Below, in pieces: positions 34,701-47,300 of a stretch of DNA of 64,000 bases; position 1 is the first letter of the stretch, and every line of letters begins with the position of its first letter. A model generated the notes under the pieces. That model had not been told where the DNA came from, made no database searches, and saw only the letters and a program-made list of their open reading frames with translations. The stretch spans positions 55,992,196 through 56,056,195 of the forward strand of contig CM077820.1 in assembly GCA_039720395.1 (NCBI GenBank), written 5' to 3'. Source of the DNA: Liquidambar formosana. Lineage: Eukaryota > Streptophyta > Magnoliopsida > Saxifragales > Altingiaceae. The translations under genes were made by a program, and so were the position numbers.

Positions 34701-36440
34701 GCTCCAAGTCTACACATGCAAAGGGATGTGATCAATATTTGTTGATATATCATCAGCTAGGTGAGGTTTGGTGAATTTAAATTATTAGTTTGGTAAACCC
34801 ATTTTTTTTAATTAATTAATTATTTCATTTTGTGTGGGTATCCAGAGTATGGAGCTCAAAGGTGGAACTGGCATAGTAAGGGAAACCCAAAAAAGTACTG
34901 CATTGTGATTCATTTAGATTTGGTCAGTTGCTGGAAAATGTGTGAAAACTATAAGAAATGAAGAATTTTTTTAAAACCTGATTCATTTGGATTTTATCCT
35001 TCATAAGTTTTAATCGTATTGGGCATTCTTATGCATTGTTTGTTTCTTCCTTCCTTCAGTTTTTGGTGTTTCCCATTAACTGTTTAGATTGTAATTTCGA
35101 TCCCCTTGTTAGCAGTAACAAATCCTTCAAATCAAGTTTCAGAAATCTGGGGATCCTATGTGCAACTTTGGGGATCCCTGGAAATGTCTTCCACAATATA
35201 ATGACCCTCCTTAGAGACCCTAGAGTTAGGGCATGCATGAATTGTCAACTCATGACATGCAGGTAGGAGATTCCATCTCAATCCAATGACAACTCGTATC
35301 CCATATTCCCTCTACAAATCCTTCAAATCAGGTTTCACAAATTTGGGGATCATATGTGTAACTTTGGGGATCCCTGGAAATGTCTTCCACAACTATAAGA
35401 AATGTAAAATTTGTTTAAAACTTGATTAATTTGGATTTTATCCTTCGTAAGTTTTGATCGTATTGGGCATTCCTATGCATTGTTTGTTTCTTCCTTCCTT
35501 CAGTTTTTGGTGTTTCCCATTAATTGTTTAGATTGTAATTTCGATTGAATTGTTAACAGTGATTTTGTTTTTAAAGACCAATGTACTTTTAAATTGTAAT
35601 TTGAATTGGATTGTTGATTTCGATTTTGTTTGCACATACATATGTACTCTTCTTCTGGAATTTTTAGTTAGTGTTGAATTTATAAGGTTATTTTTACCCT
35701 TCATGAACTCATATTTAATCATATAAATAGTGTGTAGCATACATATGTTGTGTACGGAAGGTTGAAGCACCTAAATGGCAATTCATCAGCCAATTATAAG
35801 TTGCATAGGTTTGGTTTCATTTGGTAGACATTTAGTTGCCTCAAAAATAAAATTTAAATTGCTTGTTTCAATTGTGGAAGTCAAATAACAAAATGTTTTC
35901 ACACATATAATTTTGTATTATATTGTTTATGACAAGCTTTGTTTCACTTCATGATCGAGGTATAGGAATTTTTCTACCGATTCCCTATACTCCATCTGAA
36001 ATTTATAAAGTCTCCACCATTTCCTTAATTGTTTTCTTTATTTCATCTCTCCATCTTTTTTTCTTATTTTTTGATTAGCGATTTGGTGTAACCCAGTCAA
36101 ACGATTTGGTGAAACCTAAATTCCAAAATTTTGCGTTATCCACTCTTTTTTCATCACAAAGTCTATAAGTTTTGAACAATTTTACTTCGGCATGTATGTC
36201 TTATTACCAACATTGAATAAATGGGTTTGGACACAAATCAATTAGAGAGATATGATATATAAATTTAACAGAATGTTTATGATTGCTATATAAAGAAATG
36301 GCTAAAAGGAGAGAAATTGCACACAATGTCATGCTTTTCATACCTTATGGGATTTTGTTATGTTAACTCCGAATATAATACCTATGTAATAGGTTATTAT
36401 TTGGAAGAGGATGTATCTATTTATTTTATCATATAGGTAT
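31750..36440. other. Gene-free, AT-rich region with old duplications
   Basis: No convincing gene. Two old duplications stand out: about 32,760-32,910 with 33,190-33,350 (shared CACCCTTCTATT, AAGTGCCATGAACA, GGGCTGTTTGA), and the pair listed at 34,960. The open frame at 35,036-35,266 lies in the latter and is not conserved between its copies. Confidence 0.5.
34960..35545 (+). repeat. Duplicated segment (two copies, third fragment at 39.6 kb)
   Basis: A module with GATTTTATCCTTC, TCGTATTGGGCATTC, TGCATTGTTTGTTTCTTCC and TTTTTGGTGTTTCCCATTAA occurs at about 34,975-35,100 and 35,415-35,545. A second module with AAATCCTTCAAATCA, GGGGATC and GGGGATCCCTGGAAATGTC occurs at about 35,118-35,205 and 35,318-35,395, and in part again near 39,690-39,755. 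Confidence 0.85.
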
Positions 36441-36839
36441 AAATTACTTTGCTTTATAAATGTGCAGGATATTGTTGCATCATCATACATGGGGGTGTAT
36501 TTTTTTGTTTGATTTTTGTTAATTCATTTGTTATTTGGTTGACATTATGCAGCAGTTGCGTAGTTGACTCATTGGGCCCTTCTCCTAATGGGGCGAATTG
36601 CAAGGTAGGGTGGAAGCCACTAAATTATTATCTAATGTTGTCATTATTCTCACATGTTCGTTTGATGGAAAAAATAAAGCATTGGCTTACAACGAGTTAC
36701 GAAAAAATTCAAGAAGATGTTGTAAGAGTATGAAATGCTATGGTTAAGACGTTTTCACTTTTTTCAATTTCAACCTCAACTGATGAACTAGTCGTTTAAT
36801 TTTTTCAGATAATCTGGCATTGTAGTATCCCAATACTAA

Positions 36840-37406
36840 ATGAGTTCAAACAACCCAATACAAAAGCGAATTGGCTCTCCTACCGAACAATTAGATGAAT
36901 ACATTGATAGGAATGGGGTGACTTGGTTGGGGAAAATACGAGAATTCACTAACATGCCAATTTTTACATACGATCCTCTTGGGCATGTTGGACACATATT
37001 GGTTGGTGGTGCAGTGGTAATGCATAACACAAACGTTGTTACCTCGCCATTGTTGGTTAGGCATAACGCTGATGTTGCAAACTCTCTATGGTTTCCTATG
37101 TACGAGCGTCGATGTGAACTTGAGGTGTATTGTAGATACCATGGGCTGCCAGTTCCCAAAGCACGATCCGCTGAGTTACCGAGGAACACCCCGCAAGAGA
37201 TTGCGAAAGTCTGCTCACAACTTGAACAAGAGAACCAACAAATGCAACGACGACTAGATCGTTATCATGCTATTAAAGACTCTGCAGTGAATACCATCAT
37301 CAATGATTCAATCTTCCCATTTGATGCTGAACTATCGGATTTTTCTGATAGTGATCTAGATGACTTTGTAAGCTACCTCCCAGGTTGTCTTAAACGTTGT
37401 TGTTAA
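36840..37406 (+). CDS. Small ORF A of a three-member unknown family
   Basis: Encodes 188 residues; no known domain recognised. The central part carries the family motif PVPKARSAELPRNT (residues 104-117) followed by 17 residues and Met135 in ENQQM, with charged, helix-prone sequence around it (likely coiled coil 118-145). The tail is acidic (FDAELSDFSDSDLDDF, residues 161-176) and then Cys-rich (CLKRCC). The unrelated first 80 residues contain hydrophobic GGAVVMH. Two ORFs nearby (39,003 and 40,008) share the motif with identical spacing, which is the main evidence that it codes. The ATG is preceded by TTTTTCAG (36,802-36,809) and CATTGTAG (36,820-36,827), so it could be a second exon. A SINE begins 11 bases after the stop. 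Confidence 0.65.
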   Translation: MSSNNPIQKRIGSPTEQLDEYIDRNGVTWLGKIREFTNMPIFTYDPLGHVGHILVGGAVVMHNTNVVTSPLLVRHNADVANSLWFPMYERRCELEVYCRYHGLPVPKARSAELPRNTPQEIAKVCSQLEQENQQMQRRLDRYHAIKDSAVNTIINDSIFPFDAELSDFSDSDLDDFVSYLPGCLKRCC

Positions 37407-37416
37407 AATGTAGCTT

Positions 37417-37550
37417 GTGTTAAGCCATTGGGGCTACTTGGTGATGGAGGGTTGGGGAAAGGGTATGAGTAGGATAGGTTAGGGGTTCAAATCCCTCCTA
37501 ATGTACCCCCCCCCCCTCCCCCCAAAAAAAAAAAATAATAAAAAAAAATT
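37417..37550 (+). mobile_element. tRNA-derived SINE
   Basis: An A-box-like stretch (GGGGCTACTTGGTGATGGAG), a B-box (GGGGTTCAAATCCCTCC at about 37,481-37,497), then a C-run and an A-rich tail with AATAATAAAAAA. This is a compact, typical plant SINE lying just after ORF A. Confidence 0.75.
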
Positions 37551-38940
37551 TTATGTGTTGTAATTTGAACTACAGATTTTGCACTTTGAGATTACTTTGC
37601 ACCATGTGCATACACAATTATACATGCATTATTATTGACATATGAATGAATACACTAGTATGTTGGTATGCATGTGATGCACATTAGTAGAAGTACCCAC
37701 ATAGGGAATAAATTGCAGGATTGAATGGTTTTGTCTTGTCTTGCACAATAGTCTTACCTTCTTTTCAGATGTCACATGGCCAATAGTGATGGTACTTTTC
37801 AAATATCACATGTCCAATAGTGCGTGTCCCCACACCTTATATGAAAATCTATTCGTTGTTTCAATTATTGTCCAAACTGACATGAGATCTGAATTATATG
37901 AAACCGACTTAGTGAACCTATACATTCACAATTTGTAAGCTACAATTTACTGAAGAGTACCCATTACTCTTCATACCCAATTGAATATTTTACAAATCAC
38001 CATTCAATGCTGGTACATATTGTTAGTAATTGCAATTTTTCAACCACCAATGTACATATAAATATTTCTTCAATGGTACGCATATCGTCCATGTCCAACA
38101 TTTACGTGTTTGAAATGTAAGGAAGAAAATTATACTACCATTGTATATTCAATAAAAACAAGATTGAAATCTTACACTTGAAACGAGAATCTACTGCGTA
38201 GTGTAGCACGATATGACAATCTCTTTCACACAAATGATAATGCAAGTTTGCAATACATATATATAAAAGCTACTGCGGAGATTCCAATGTACATAATGAC
38301 ATTGTGAAATGTACGATATGACCACCAAAAAGGTACACATTTGTTCATTACACTGTACATTTTATAAATACTTGAGTGGTAACCCCATTTGGGAGGCCGA
38401 ATTGCACATGTTGTGTGCATTCCGTTGTACTAACGTGATGTTTAAAATCTACCTTATAATTTAATATATTTTGTGTATTTAATCGTTAAACGGTCGAATT
38501 TTATAAGATGATACTAAAACTATTTGGCATTGACGACACCTTGTCCAAATTAATGGATCCACATAGTCATATATGAAATTAACTTTTATACATTGAAGCA
38601 TCATGTAACACTACTACGAGTTAGCACTTGTCCCCGGATGTGAAACTTCATGATTATGGAATACTAATTAGAGAAATTATTGCAGTAATTAGAAATTTAT
38701 ATTGTACGCTATAATAGAATATGTTGTACACATTTGTTCATTAACATGTATTACTTTCTTAGACGATATTAAACCCATTTGTCAGTGATGTGTCACGTCA
38801 ATGGGGAACACTGCTTGTCACTTTATACAACTACAAGATAACTCAACTAAAGTGATGTAGACTGTATCAATTATGGATGACAACACATGGCACCGTACTA
38901 CATTTTGACCTTCACGATATATATGGTGAGTGTGTAATTC
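37550..38940. other. Non-coding stretch with GTACAT-rich repeat
   Basis: No gene recognised. About 38,190-38,470 is homologous to the tandem repeat at 40.6-41.7 kb (GAAATGTACGATATGACCACCA and flanks), in the same orientation. GTACAT words are frequent. Confidence 0.6.
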
Positions 38941-38943
38941 TAT

Positions 38944-38950
38944 TATAAAT
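38944..38950 (+). promoter_or_regulatory. Candidate TATA box for ORF B
   Basis: TATAAAT lies 53 bases before the ATG at 39,003, a spacing that would give a leader of roughly 20-30 bases. Supported by position only. Confidence 0.4.
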
Positions 38951-39002
38951 AATGGGCAACAATATTGCATAACACATACCAACGAAACTTCACTAACTCA
39001 TC

Positions 39003-39431
39003 ATGACTTATAGAGTGTGTGATATTTTTCAGGCAATGGGTCGTCATTGGCATGCTGATGACGAATTTTACTACTCGGCAAATCCAAATATGCGTTACTC
39101 TACTAGCACTGTACGTATAATGGCAAGTGAGTTATCTTTTCGAATCCGGCAAGCCGAGGTGCTTGTACAACAATGTCGTGAATGTAATATTCCAATTCCT
39201 CGTCGATTAGCCATTACCATGCCAACTGATACTCCACAGCGACTACAAATGGCATTGCATCGTTTTCGTGAAGAGGTCAATCGTATGCAAATGCGTCAAC
39301 ATAGAGAAGACCTTCGTCGGACAGCGCGTGCACGTGCAGAAGACGGTCTCATGGCTGAAGCACGATTCTTTGAGAGTGCAAGTATGGACGACATATATAA
39401 ATCTGATATCGAGTTCTCGGACGAAGAATAA
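39003..39431 (+). CDS. Small ORF B of a three-member unknown family
   Basis: Encodes 142 residues. Family motif PIPRRLAITMPTDT at residues 64-77, then Met95 exactly 18 residues after the motif's last Thr, as in ORFs A and C. The middle is rich in Arg, Gln and Glu (helical, probable coiled coil, residues 40-115) and the tail is acidic (DDIYKSDIEFSDEE). No known domain is recognised. A later ATG at 39,036, after TTTTTCAG, is an alternative start that keeps the motif. The frame is not simple-sequence and has no internal repeats. A candidate TATA box lies upstream. Confidence 0.65.
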   Translation: MTYRVCDIFQAMGRHWHADDEFYYSANPNMRYSTSTVRIMASELSFRIRQAEVLVQQCRECNIPIPRRLAITMPTDTPQRLQMALHRFREEVNRMQMRQHREDLRRTARARAEDGLMAEARFFESASMDDIYKSDIEFSDEE

Positions 39432-40007
39432 AACCCATGGAAAGTGTAAGGGATGAATATATATGTTTAGAGAAGATCTATCATCACGTAGTACAAAATT
39501 GAAGGTAGTAAGGATGTGATGTGAAATGTAAAGCATCTTCCATGGCTTTATTGTACATTATGTTGTTTGTTGTCTATTTTCTCTATTGCAAATATGACTC
39601 AATGATACTTACATTTCCAGGGATCCCCAAATGCTTGATACTTACAAGCATTTCCATCTCAATCAAATGACAACTTGTACCCCATAATCCCTCTACAAAT
39701 CCTTCAAATCAGGTTTCACATATATGGGGATCATATGTGCAAGTGTGGGGATCCTTGCAAAATTTGTGACTATAAACGCTATTGAGCACTATCAGTTGAT
39801 ACTACAAGCATTTTTACCAATGGAAATACTTACAAGCTATTGAGCATATATTAATTGTTCGTTAATTCAAAAAGAACTTAGTACATTTGAGGAAATGGAA
39901 CCGAATCCTAAACATTAATTAAAACATAAGTTCGCCACAATTCTAACATAATTCGGGTTCTATAATTAGTTGATACAAACAAAAAAACAGTAGACAAATT
40001 CAAATAA

Positions 40008-40436
40008 TCAATCAAATGTAAAAGCAGATAAATATTCATCATTCATCAATACATGCCGGCGCTCGTCCATGGTGAGCTGTCTCCCACTAGCTTCGGCCAT
40101 TTCTGTTGCAAGTTGAAGCATAAAGTATCGACATCGACTTATTAGCATGTTGTTGTTCTCTATTCTTACCTGCGCAACGACTTCTTCATAATCATTCCTT
40201 GTTCTTCTTGGCATTCCAATTGTACGACGTTGGGGGATTGGTGCACCTAGGTTGGACAGATCTCTGACTAATCCTTCCTGCTCTTCAGCTCTAAATGCCC
40301 ATTCACGACGTAGCCCGGCATAATACTCCTTCGGATTAGTATCTTCTTCCATCCAATAATCATCGCGGAAGGTTGGTAGGAGCCATAACGGACGATTTCG
40401 TGAATTATGAGAACCACTTGCTCCCCCAGTTGCCAT
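40008..40436 (-). CDS. Small ORF C of a three-member unknown family
   Basis: Encodes 142 residues on the opposite strand to ORFs A and B. Motif PIPQRRTIGMPRRT at residues 66-79, then Met97 eighteen residues later in IENNNMLISRCR. The region before it (GLRREWAFRAEEQEGLVRDL) is charged and helix-prone, like the other two. The N-terminus is Gly/Ser/Asn-rich and RPLWLLP resembles NSLWFP of ORF A; the tail is DEYLSAFTFD. A classic TATA box lies only about 28 bases before the ATG, so the leader would be nearly absent, or the first exon lies elsewhere. ORFs B and C converge, with stops 576 bases apart. Function unknown. Confidence 0.65.
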   Translation of the reverse strand: MATGGASGSHNSRNRPLWLLPTFRDDYWMEEDTNPKEYYAGLRREWAFRAEEQEGLVRDLSNLGAPIPQRRTIGMPRRTRNDYEEVVAQVRIENNNMLISRCRYFMLQLATEMAEASGRQLTMDERRHVLMNDEYLSAFTFD

Positions 40437-40463
40437 TGCGAGTATCCCATGTACCAGATTAGC

Positions 40464-40473
40464 CTATTTATAG
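40464..40473 (-). promoter_or_regulatory. Candidate TATA box for ORF C
   Basis: The minus strand reads CTATAAATAG, a strong plant TATA match, 28 bases upstream of the ORF C ATG. Confidence 0.45.
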
Positions 40474-40599
40474 AATATGTAAAGCACAAGTCAATGATAC
40501 CTAGAGTGCAACCCATGCAATGGTGGTAATAATATTACTTAAAAAGTAATTGTTATTTTCAATCATCATACCAAACTAAAGTACGTGTTTAAAATGTAC

Positions 40600-41690
40600 T
40601 ACTTAGTAACTTCAATGCCCAATGGTGGTTAAACCATTTTAGAAGCATGACTTGCACATGCATGCCATGTATGCCGTTTGTTAATGCAACAAGTATTTAC
40701 TACTACACTAAGTCAATGTATTACTTATACACCACAATTCTAAATCCATAATGTACATTTTTTTCCGCCAAGTAGTACAATATGGCATATATGAGAAGGC
40801 ACTATATAAATCATCGAAATTGGAGCATGGGGACCCGGCTTGAAGTGTGTACATATTAAAGTGTGTTATTATTTAATTAAACTAATAATGGTGATCACAT
40901 GCATAATGTCAGAGACGTCGACGTACACAATCATATTGTATGTTAGCATGATTGGATAATATATTGCACACAATTGATAATGCTACTGTGCGATAGAAAT
41001 AGATAAACGCAATCGCCGAGATTCAAATGTACAGAATGGTGTTGTGAAATGTACAATATGACCACCACTGATGTACATATTCATTCATTATAATGTACTA
41101 CTTATAAAAGCAATGGTTTGACAACCATTTTAGATGCCTGACATGCAAACGCACTCTTTCTATGGCGTTTGTTAATGCAACAAGTAATTTAATAATACAC
41201 TAACTCAATATACTACTTATAAAACACGATTTTAACGCTATAATGTACAATTTAATCTCCAAATTATACAATATGCCATAAACCGGATGGCACTATATAA
41301 ATCATCGAAATTTGAGCATGGGGACCCTGCTTGAAGTGTGTACATATTCAAGTACATTATTATTGAAATAAAGTAATAATGGTGCTCACATGCATAATGT
41401 CAGAGACCACTATGTATAACATCCCATTCGAGAATCTTTTCTGTATGCTAGCATGATAGAACAGTATATTTCACGCAATTGATAATGCAAGTGTGCGATA
41501 CAAATACATAACAGCTACTGCCAATATTCAAATGTACATACTGGAATTGTAAAATGTACGATATGGCCACCACTAATGGACACATTCCTTCATTATAACG
41601 TACTGTTTACTAGTAAGAATAGTTCTAACACCTTTTTAGATGCCTGACATGCAAAGGTGCAAACACACTCCTTCTATGCCAATGGTACAC
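40600..41690 (+). repeat. ~491-bp tandem repeat, about two copies
   Basis: Two diverged copies, offset 491 bp (GTTTGTTAATGC at 40,676 and 41,167), share CACTATATAAATCATCGAAA, GAGCATGGGGACCC, GCTTGAAGTGTGTACATATT and ATGCATAATGTCAGAGAC. Part of the unit also occurs at 38,190-38,470. CACTATATAAATC is TATA-like but has no ORF next to it. Confidence 0.85.
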
Positions 41691-41699
41691 ATGTAGTTG

Positions 41700-44330
41700 A
41701 GCAGGAGTCAACTATTTCCCCAAGCCCACTAGGACAAACACATGCTTGTCATTGGGATATGTGTGCATTTTCATCAGGACTACACGTAGTGTCCATGCCC
41801 CCACTCACGGGTTTGTTTAGCTTCACATGACATGACAATCTATTTCACCTCCTATATACTCATGACTGTCATTGGAATATAATCATAATCAATCGAAGGA
41901 CGAAGGCAACACCCATGGGGTGGGCAGTTGCCCCATTACTCTTCCTTCTCTTTTTTTTTTTTATTTTTTTTTATTTTTTAACAAAAGACTAATGACTTTT
42001 GAAATGGGACAATCATTTTGACACATTCCAAAAAGTAAAGTAAAAACATTTGTTCCAGAACGGAGGGATTAGTTTATATTTTTTACTTAATATTTTTCTA
42101 CAATATTTATGGAGGTGGGGATGAAAAAAAAGAAATTGGAAGGGAGGTATGCGTATTATGAAGCAACTTAAGCACCTTAAATTTTATTTACATTAATGGT
42201 GATTTGGATACTTTACATGAGCTTTAACTGAAAAATTATTGGAAGGGATGTCTGCGTATTTTGAAGTCCAACTGCGTCCGTTGTATTTACAGTACTACTA
42301 AAAAATGCATGTGGAATTCATTTTTAATAAGTGCCACTATAGGTTTACTAGGAGCATTTTAATTTGATTTACCAGCTACGATTTGTAAACTACAAATTCT
42401 AAAACTACGTAAAGCTATAGGTGATGTTATCAAAAAATAAATAAATATGACTATTATTTGAGGGAAATGATGCAAGGAATGCATAATACATAAAGACAAA
42501 TGAAGTATTATTATTTTTTTATAAGATAAATGAAATATTATTATTTATTGAGAATAATAAAACATAAATGCAAAATCTGCTGTTCTCCATGTTGAACACG
42601 AGAAATTTCATACACTTCCTGGCGATTTAAGGGTTCAGTAATTAAATTTATTTATTTAATTTTTTTTTATTTTAATTTTTTTTTTTTTTTCCCTAAAGCA
42701 AAAATCATTAGTGCACATGTGATGCCCAGGACTTACGGATTTCCAGTTAGAAAAGTTTAACATCTGCTCACTAGGAAACACACAAATTCTGTTTTTAGTG
42801 TAGAATACATGTATGAGTTGATCGTGTAGGCAAAGAATAAACCTTTTATTGTCAATCCAATTGTAGCTCGAAGGCTGAAGCTTTGGTAATCCGTAAACAA
42901 TGCCACCTTGCAAGAGTTTCCCATATGATCAACTAGTGGGATCCCCATGCGATGCCCATGAATTGAACGGTAATTTAATCTAAAAGTATATAAGCAATAA
43001 AAAGGCCATTGTTTTTTGCTTTAGGGAAATCACATATGTAAAAAGGAAATGATTTGGGTCTAAGAACAATATAATTGTCTTCGCACAAAAAGGGAAAAAA
43101 AAAAAGAAAAATAATAATCCATAAAAAAGGACCAATCTAATTGGGAACATATAGAACAATCTAATTGTTTTGGAAAAACTACTAATTGTTTTATACCATT
43201 TTTTTTTTGGGAGGTTGTAAAACTATTGCTAGGAAAACATCAACATAATATGAAAAATGAATTATGTACTCTACACATTACATATGTTTGTATCAAATCT
43301 AGCACATTGTTTTTCTATGTGCAACTATATCGCTTTATAATTTATACACTTTCAATGCTTCAAAAGCAAAAGAGTGCCGAACATCTAGTGGTCTTCCATT
43401 TTAAGACGAAGCAAGGTTTGCCAAATAGTATGCACATCGATTGTAAACTTGGCAAGCATGACTAAGTCTTTCGAACGTTTTTGCAAATACCTGCAATCAT
43501 TGCCATGTAGTTCTCATTATAAATATGTGATGTCATACACCTATTAAACAATAAACTATTTCAATAGAACCAATCAAACAAATTAATATCCTTTAAACAG
43601 AAATAAGAAATAAATATAAGTACAAAGCATAACCCAATTGCTGTTTATAGTATAATGAAGTAATTAAAATAACATTTATAATTGCAAAGCCACAAGGGCA
43701 AAAGGCAACTCATGAAAACTATGGACCAAAATATAAGCAAAATTCCCCCTCAAGCCACATGCCCACATCTTCACTTCACCAAATAAATCATTACAAATAG
43801 AGCACCCAAACCAATTTCCTTTATGCTTACAAGATGGCTACCACCTCTACTAATTAGCAAAAAGAGGGTGAACCAGGGGGAGCAGCTGTTGACTGCAATA
43901 ATTTATCATCACTTGTAGCAACACCTAAAAGCACAACATATACTATGCATCTTCATAATGTTACGGTATGTGTTCGCACTGCTGTACAGACCCAACTGTG
44001 TTTCATAAACTAGAAAACTATGTTCAGTTCCCAAATTTTCCAGCATTTCAAGCATGGATATCAATGCTGTGTAGTCTTCAAGGTCAGACAACTAGCCCCG
44101 AATTATGAAAATAATAAAGATAATAATAAATATAGGTTGGTCACATTAATCAGGCAACTGGCCATGAAAGCACGTCAAATAGAGGTTATACGCTATACGT
44201 GTGTGTGTGGGTGTGTGTGTGTGTACGTGTACTTGTGTGTCAGTTGAAAAATACTTGCAATGTGCTTTAATGAGCCAGTTAGATTCTCACCTATATACAT
44301 GACCGCCAGCCAAGCATTTTAAATAGCATA
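41700..44330. other. Gene-free stretch, with a Stowaway-like MITE end
   Basis: About 41,995-42,070 reads like one end of a Stowaway-type MITE (GGGACAATCATTTTGACAC, then TTCCAGAACGGAGGGA); the other end was not found. No coding sequence is recognised. 43,700-44,330 would be the 3' flank of the RAD21-like copy, and a (GT)n tract lies at about 44,200-44,225. Confidence 0.45.
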
Positions 44331-44335
44331 TAACC

Positions 44336-47300
44336 TCAAAACTGGGCCTTCAGTGTAGGAGTCAACTTCAAAGTAATACCACCATAAGGTTCGTCTTGTT
44401 GTACATCAACTAGTCCGTAACTCTTCAATACCTACAATTGAACATGGACAATCATATTAATTAAAACACCCAAAACCTGGAAAGTGCAACTTTACTTTAC
44501 AGTGTACTTAAATCTAAACTACTTCCATTTGCTGTACTCACTGGGAAAATTTTAAAGGTCACTACTCACTAGTGGCTCAACATCTATAGCAGAAGCAACA
44601 GTGGGGTTGGAGTAAAATATAATTACAAATTTACAATGAATGAAGATAAACTTGACCCCAATAACTACACTTTTATAATTTTTAAAAAAAACAAAAAAAC
44701 CACCCAAGACAACTAAACAAAGTTGATGGTTAAAATAAAGAGCAGTACTACTGGCACTTCACTTTTAGCTTCTTGCATTCCACACTGTGAGTACATGGAC
44801 ATGATGGAACCTTATAAATACATGAAAGTGGAGTGCAGAAAACTAAAAATAGAGCAACAATATCACCAGCCTTGAAAGAAGTCGCAAACCAACTTCTGGA
44901 TGCCCTAAAAAATTTTCTTTCATGTCTGCAACACAAGAAATTAAATATTTTATTACTGACATGATCAATTGGATCCCATCTGATTACATATTAAATAATT
45001 CTCATCTATGAAAGTTGATTCTTTTAGATACAACTTTCCAAGAAATGGGCTGCTTACGCACGTCTCGTTCATCATAAATTTTTCAAGAACTTTAACGATA
45101 TTGCATACAAAAAGTGCACATAAGTCATAATCACATTTGCCAGTTGCCACATAACCCCCCACCCCCACCCCCACCCCCACCCCCACCCCAAAAAAAAAAT
45201 AAAAGGGAAAAAAAATCCACTTCATTTCCTTAGTTCATTTTCCATATAAAAAAATTAGGTTACAAATAGCTGCTGAGCTGTGCAATTAGATACGTTTCAG
45301 AGACTCACCAGCGTTTTAAAGAACATCCGAGCTCATAACTTTCTTGATTTTCCTTCTAAAATATGGTTTAAGCTGAGATCTCCAGATAGGTCTTCTGAGA
45401 TTTGGGTAATAGGGGAACGTTTTTTTAAATATTGAGCCACAGCCCTGTTTGCCCATGAAGGTTGTAAAACATGATAACTAACTGAGAGGATTTTTCGTAA
45501 CATAAAATAAAATAAATAAAAGGTTGATACCTGGTTCTCGCAGACAATGTGTCCACCCTGTGAGTTCTTTGGGATCCTGTTATAGGCATGTAACATGTGT
45601 TACCCACACATAGTTTACGGCATTATGAAAATAATTAGAATATGTTCGCCAAATATATTCCGTGTTGTGTGACTACAAAGAGAAGAACACCAATACATAA
45701 AATCTGTACAGAATCATCAATATCACAAATCAGAAATTGAAAACATTTCTCAAATTACCAGTTGGTGTATTGTTGTCTGCTTCCAGAAAATTTAGCTCCT
45801 ACAATGCAATGGATCAGTGAGTCGGATGCATGTTTAATTTACTACTTAACCAGTTCAAAAGGCAAGACACAGGCAATTCATTAGGACCTACCAATGCAAG
45901 TGGCACCAGCCTTCCCGATTGAGTTTTACACCTCATAAATCATAAAATTAAATTAGGTAAGAGATATGCAAGGTTATGTGTGCACAATAAATAAAAAACC
46001 AAAATATACATAAACTAAGTATGTAAAAGACAACAGTTGGAACGTATACTTGAGAATCTAAAGTGCAAATTACAGTCAACCAATACAACATCCTTAATGT
46101 TGACCCTTCAAGTGAAACAGAGGCTCAAAACAGGTTTGAAGAGTACAAATACAATTATACAGGAAAAAGGGTTCAGGTTAAAATAAGAATACAGTATTAA
46201 GACCTCAATTATGTAAGTTGAACCCTGCTAAATATGTAAGACACCTACACCTCAAACATAAAGTGAACTTTAAGGAGTGAAGCATGCACTTCATACACCT
46301 GCACCTCAAATATAAGGTGAACTTTAACGAGTGAGGCATGGAATTAATTTAAACATCATTCTTTGCGGCACAGCCTATGGAAATTCTTATGCAATATAAG
46401 ATGCTTATTATTTGATAGAGAAGAAGGGATGGACGCTTAATTGCATTGTCAAACATGAATATTTTCAACAAGATCACTTAGATGAATATACACATAAAAA
46501 CTTACTTCTGTTCCTGCAGAATTCATCATCTCATGAATATCTGAAAGACCAGTATTTCCTACACCAAGTCGTTCCTCCAAAAATGTCATTGGTTTTTCCA
46601 TATCAGACCCAAGAGGTTCAGTAGATGCTCCCAGAGCAGGTGTAGGCAGCACAGCAGTCCCAATAGTTGTTCCACCCTGGGCCCCCAATCCTAACCCTAA
46701 ATTGTTGTCTGAGATGGGAGTGAAGTCCTCTCTTCTGAATGAAGTAGGCATGAATGCAGAGGGAAGAGGCACAAGTTGAGGTAAAACATTGCTGCTAGCA
46801 TCGGCTTCATATTGTCGAAGATGTTCAATTTCCACATCAAGGTCAGGAACAGGATCTCCAGAATGTGCAACCCTGGGAGAAGGCATGAATGCAGGTGGAG
46901 AAGGTGCAAAATGTGGTAAAACATTGCTGCTAGCATCAGCTTCATATTGTCGAAGACGTTCAGTTTCCATATCAAGGTCAGGAACGGGATCTTGAGATTG
47001 TGCAACACTGGACTCTGAATATGCTTCCTCTAAAACAACCAAATGGGGTTTCAAAGAAACAAAGTCCTCCTTTGAAATATCATGAAGATCTGCACACAAT
47101 CCTGCAGACAGACACCCATGTTTGATGAAACCAGAATCATGGACTAAGAGGCAAGCACCAAGCACAATTCATATGTTTTGAAAAAAAAACAGCTCACCAG
47201 TTATTGAGGACTCAAGGAACATTTGTTCCTTTCTCAATCTGTTTTTCAACTTCCAAACACCCAAAATAGAGCAAGGAATATTCCTCCTCTTCCGCAATAG

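Noticed and set aside
34670..34760. Possible tRNA gene or SINE (GGAGCAGTCGAGTGGTTC)
   Set aside because: It resembles part of an A-box, but no matching B-box at the right distance and no cloverleaf could be drawn.
36449..36733. 94-residue frame just before ORF A, as its first exon
   Set aside because: The frame is hydrophobic and unremarkable, does not share phase with ORF A without an assumed intron, and has no counterpart before ORFs B or C.
46697..47008. 103-residue minus-strand frame
   Set aside because: An out-of-frame reading of the RAD21-copy exon, including its internal duplication.
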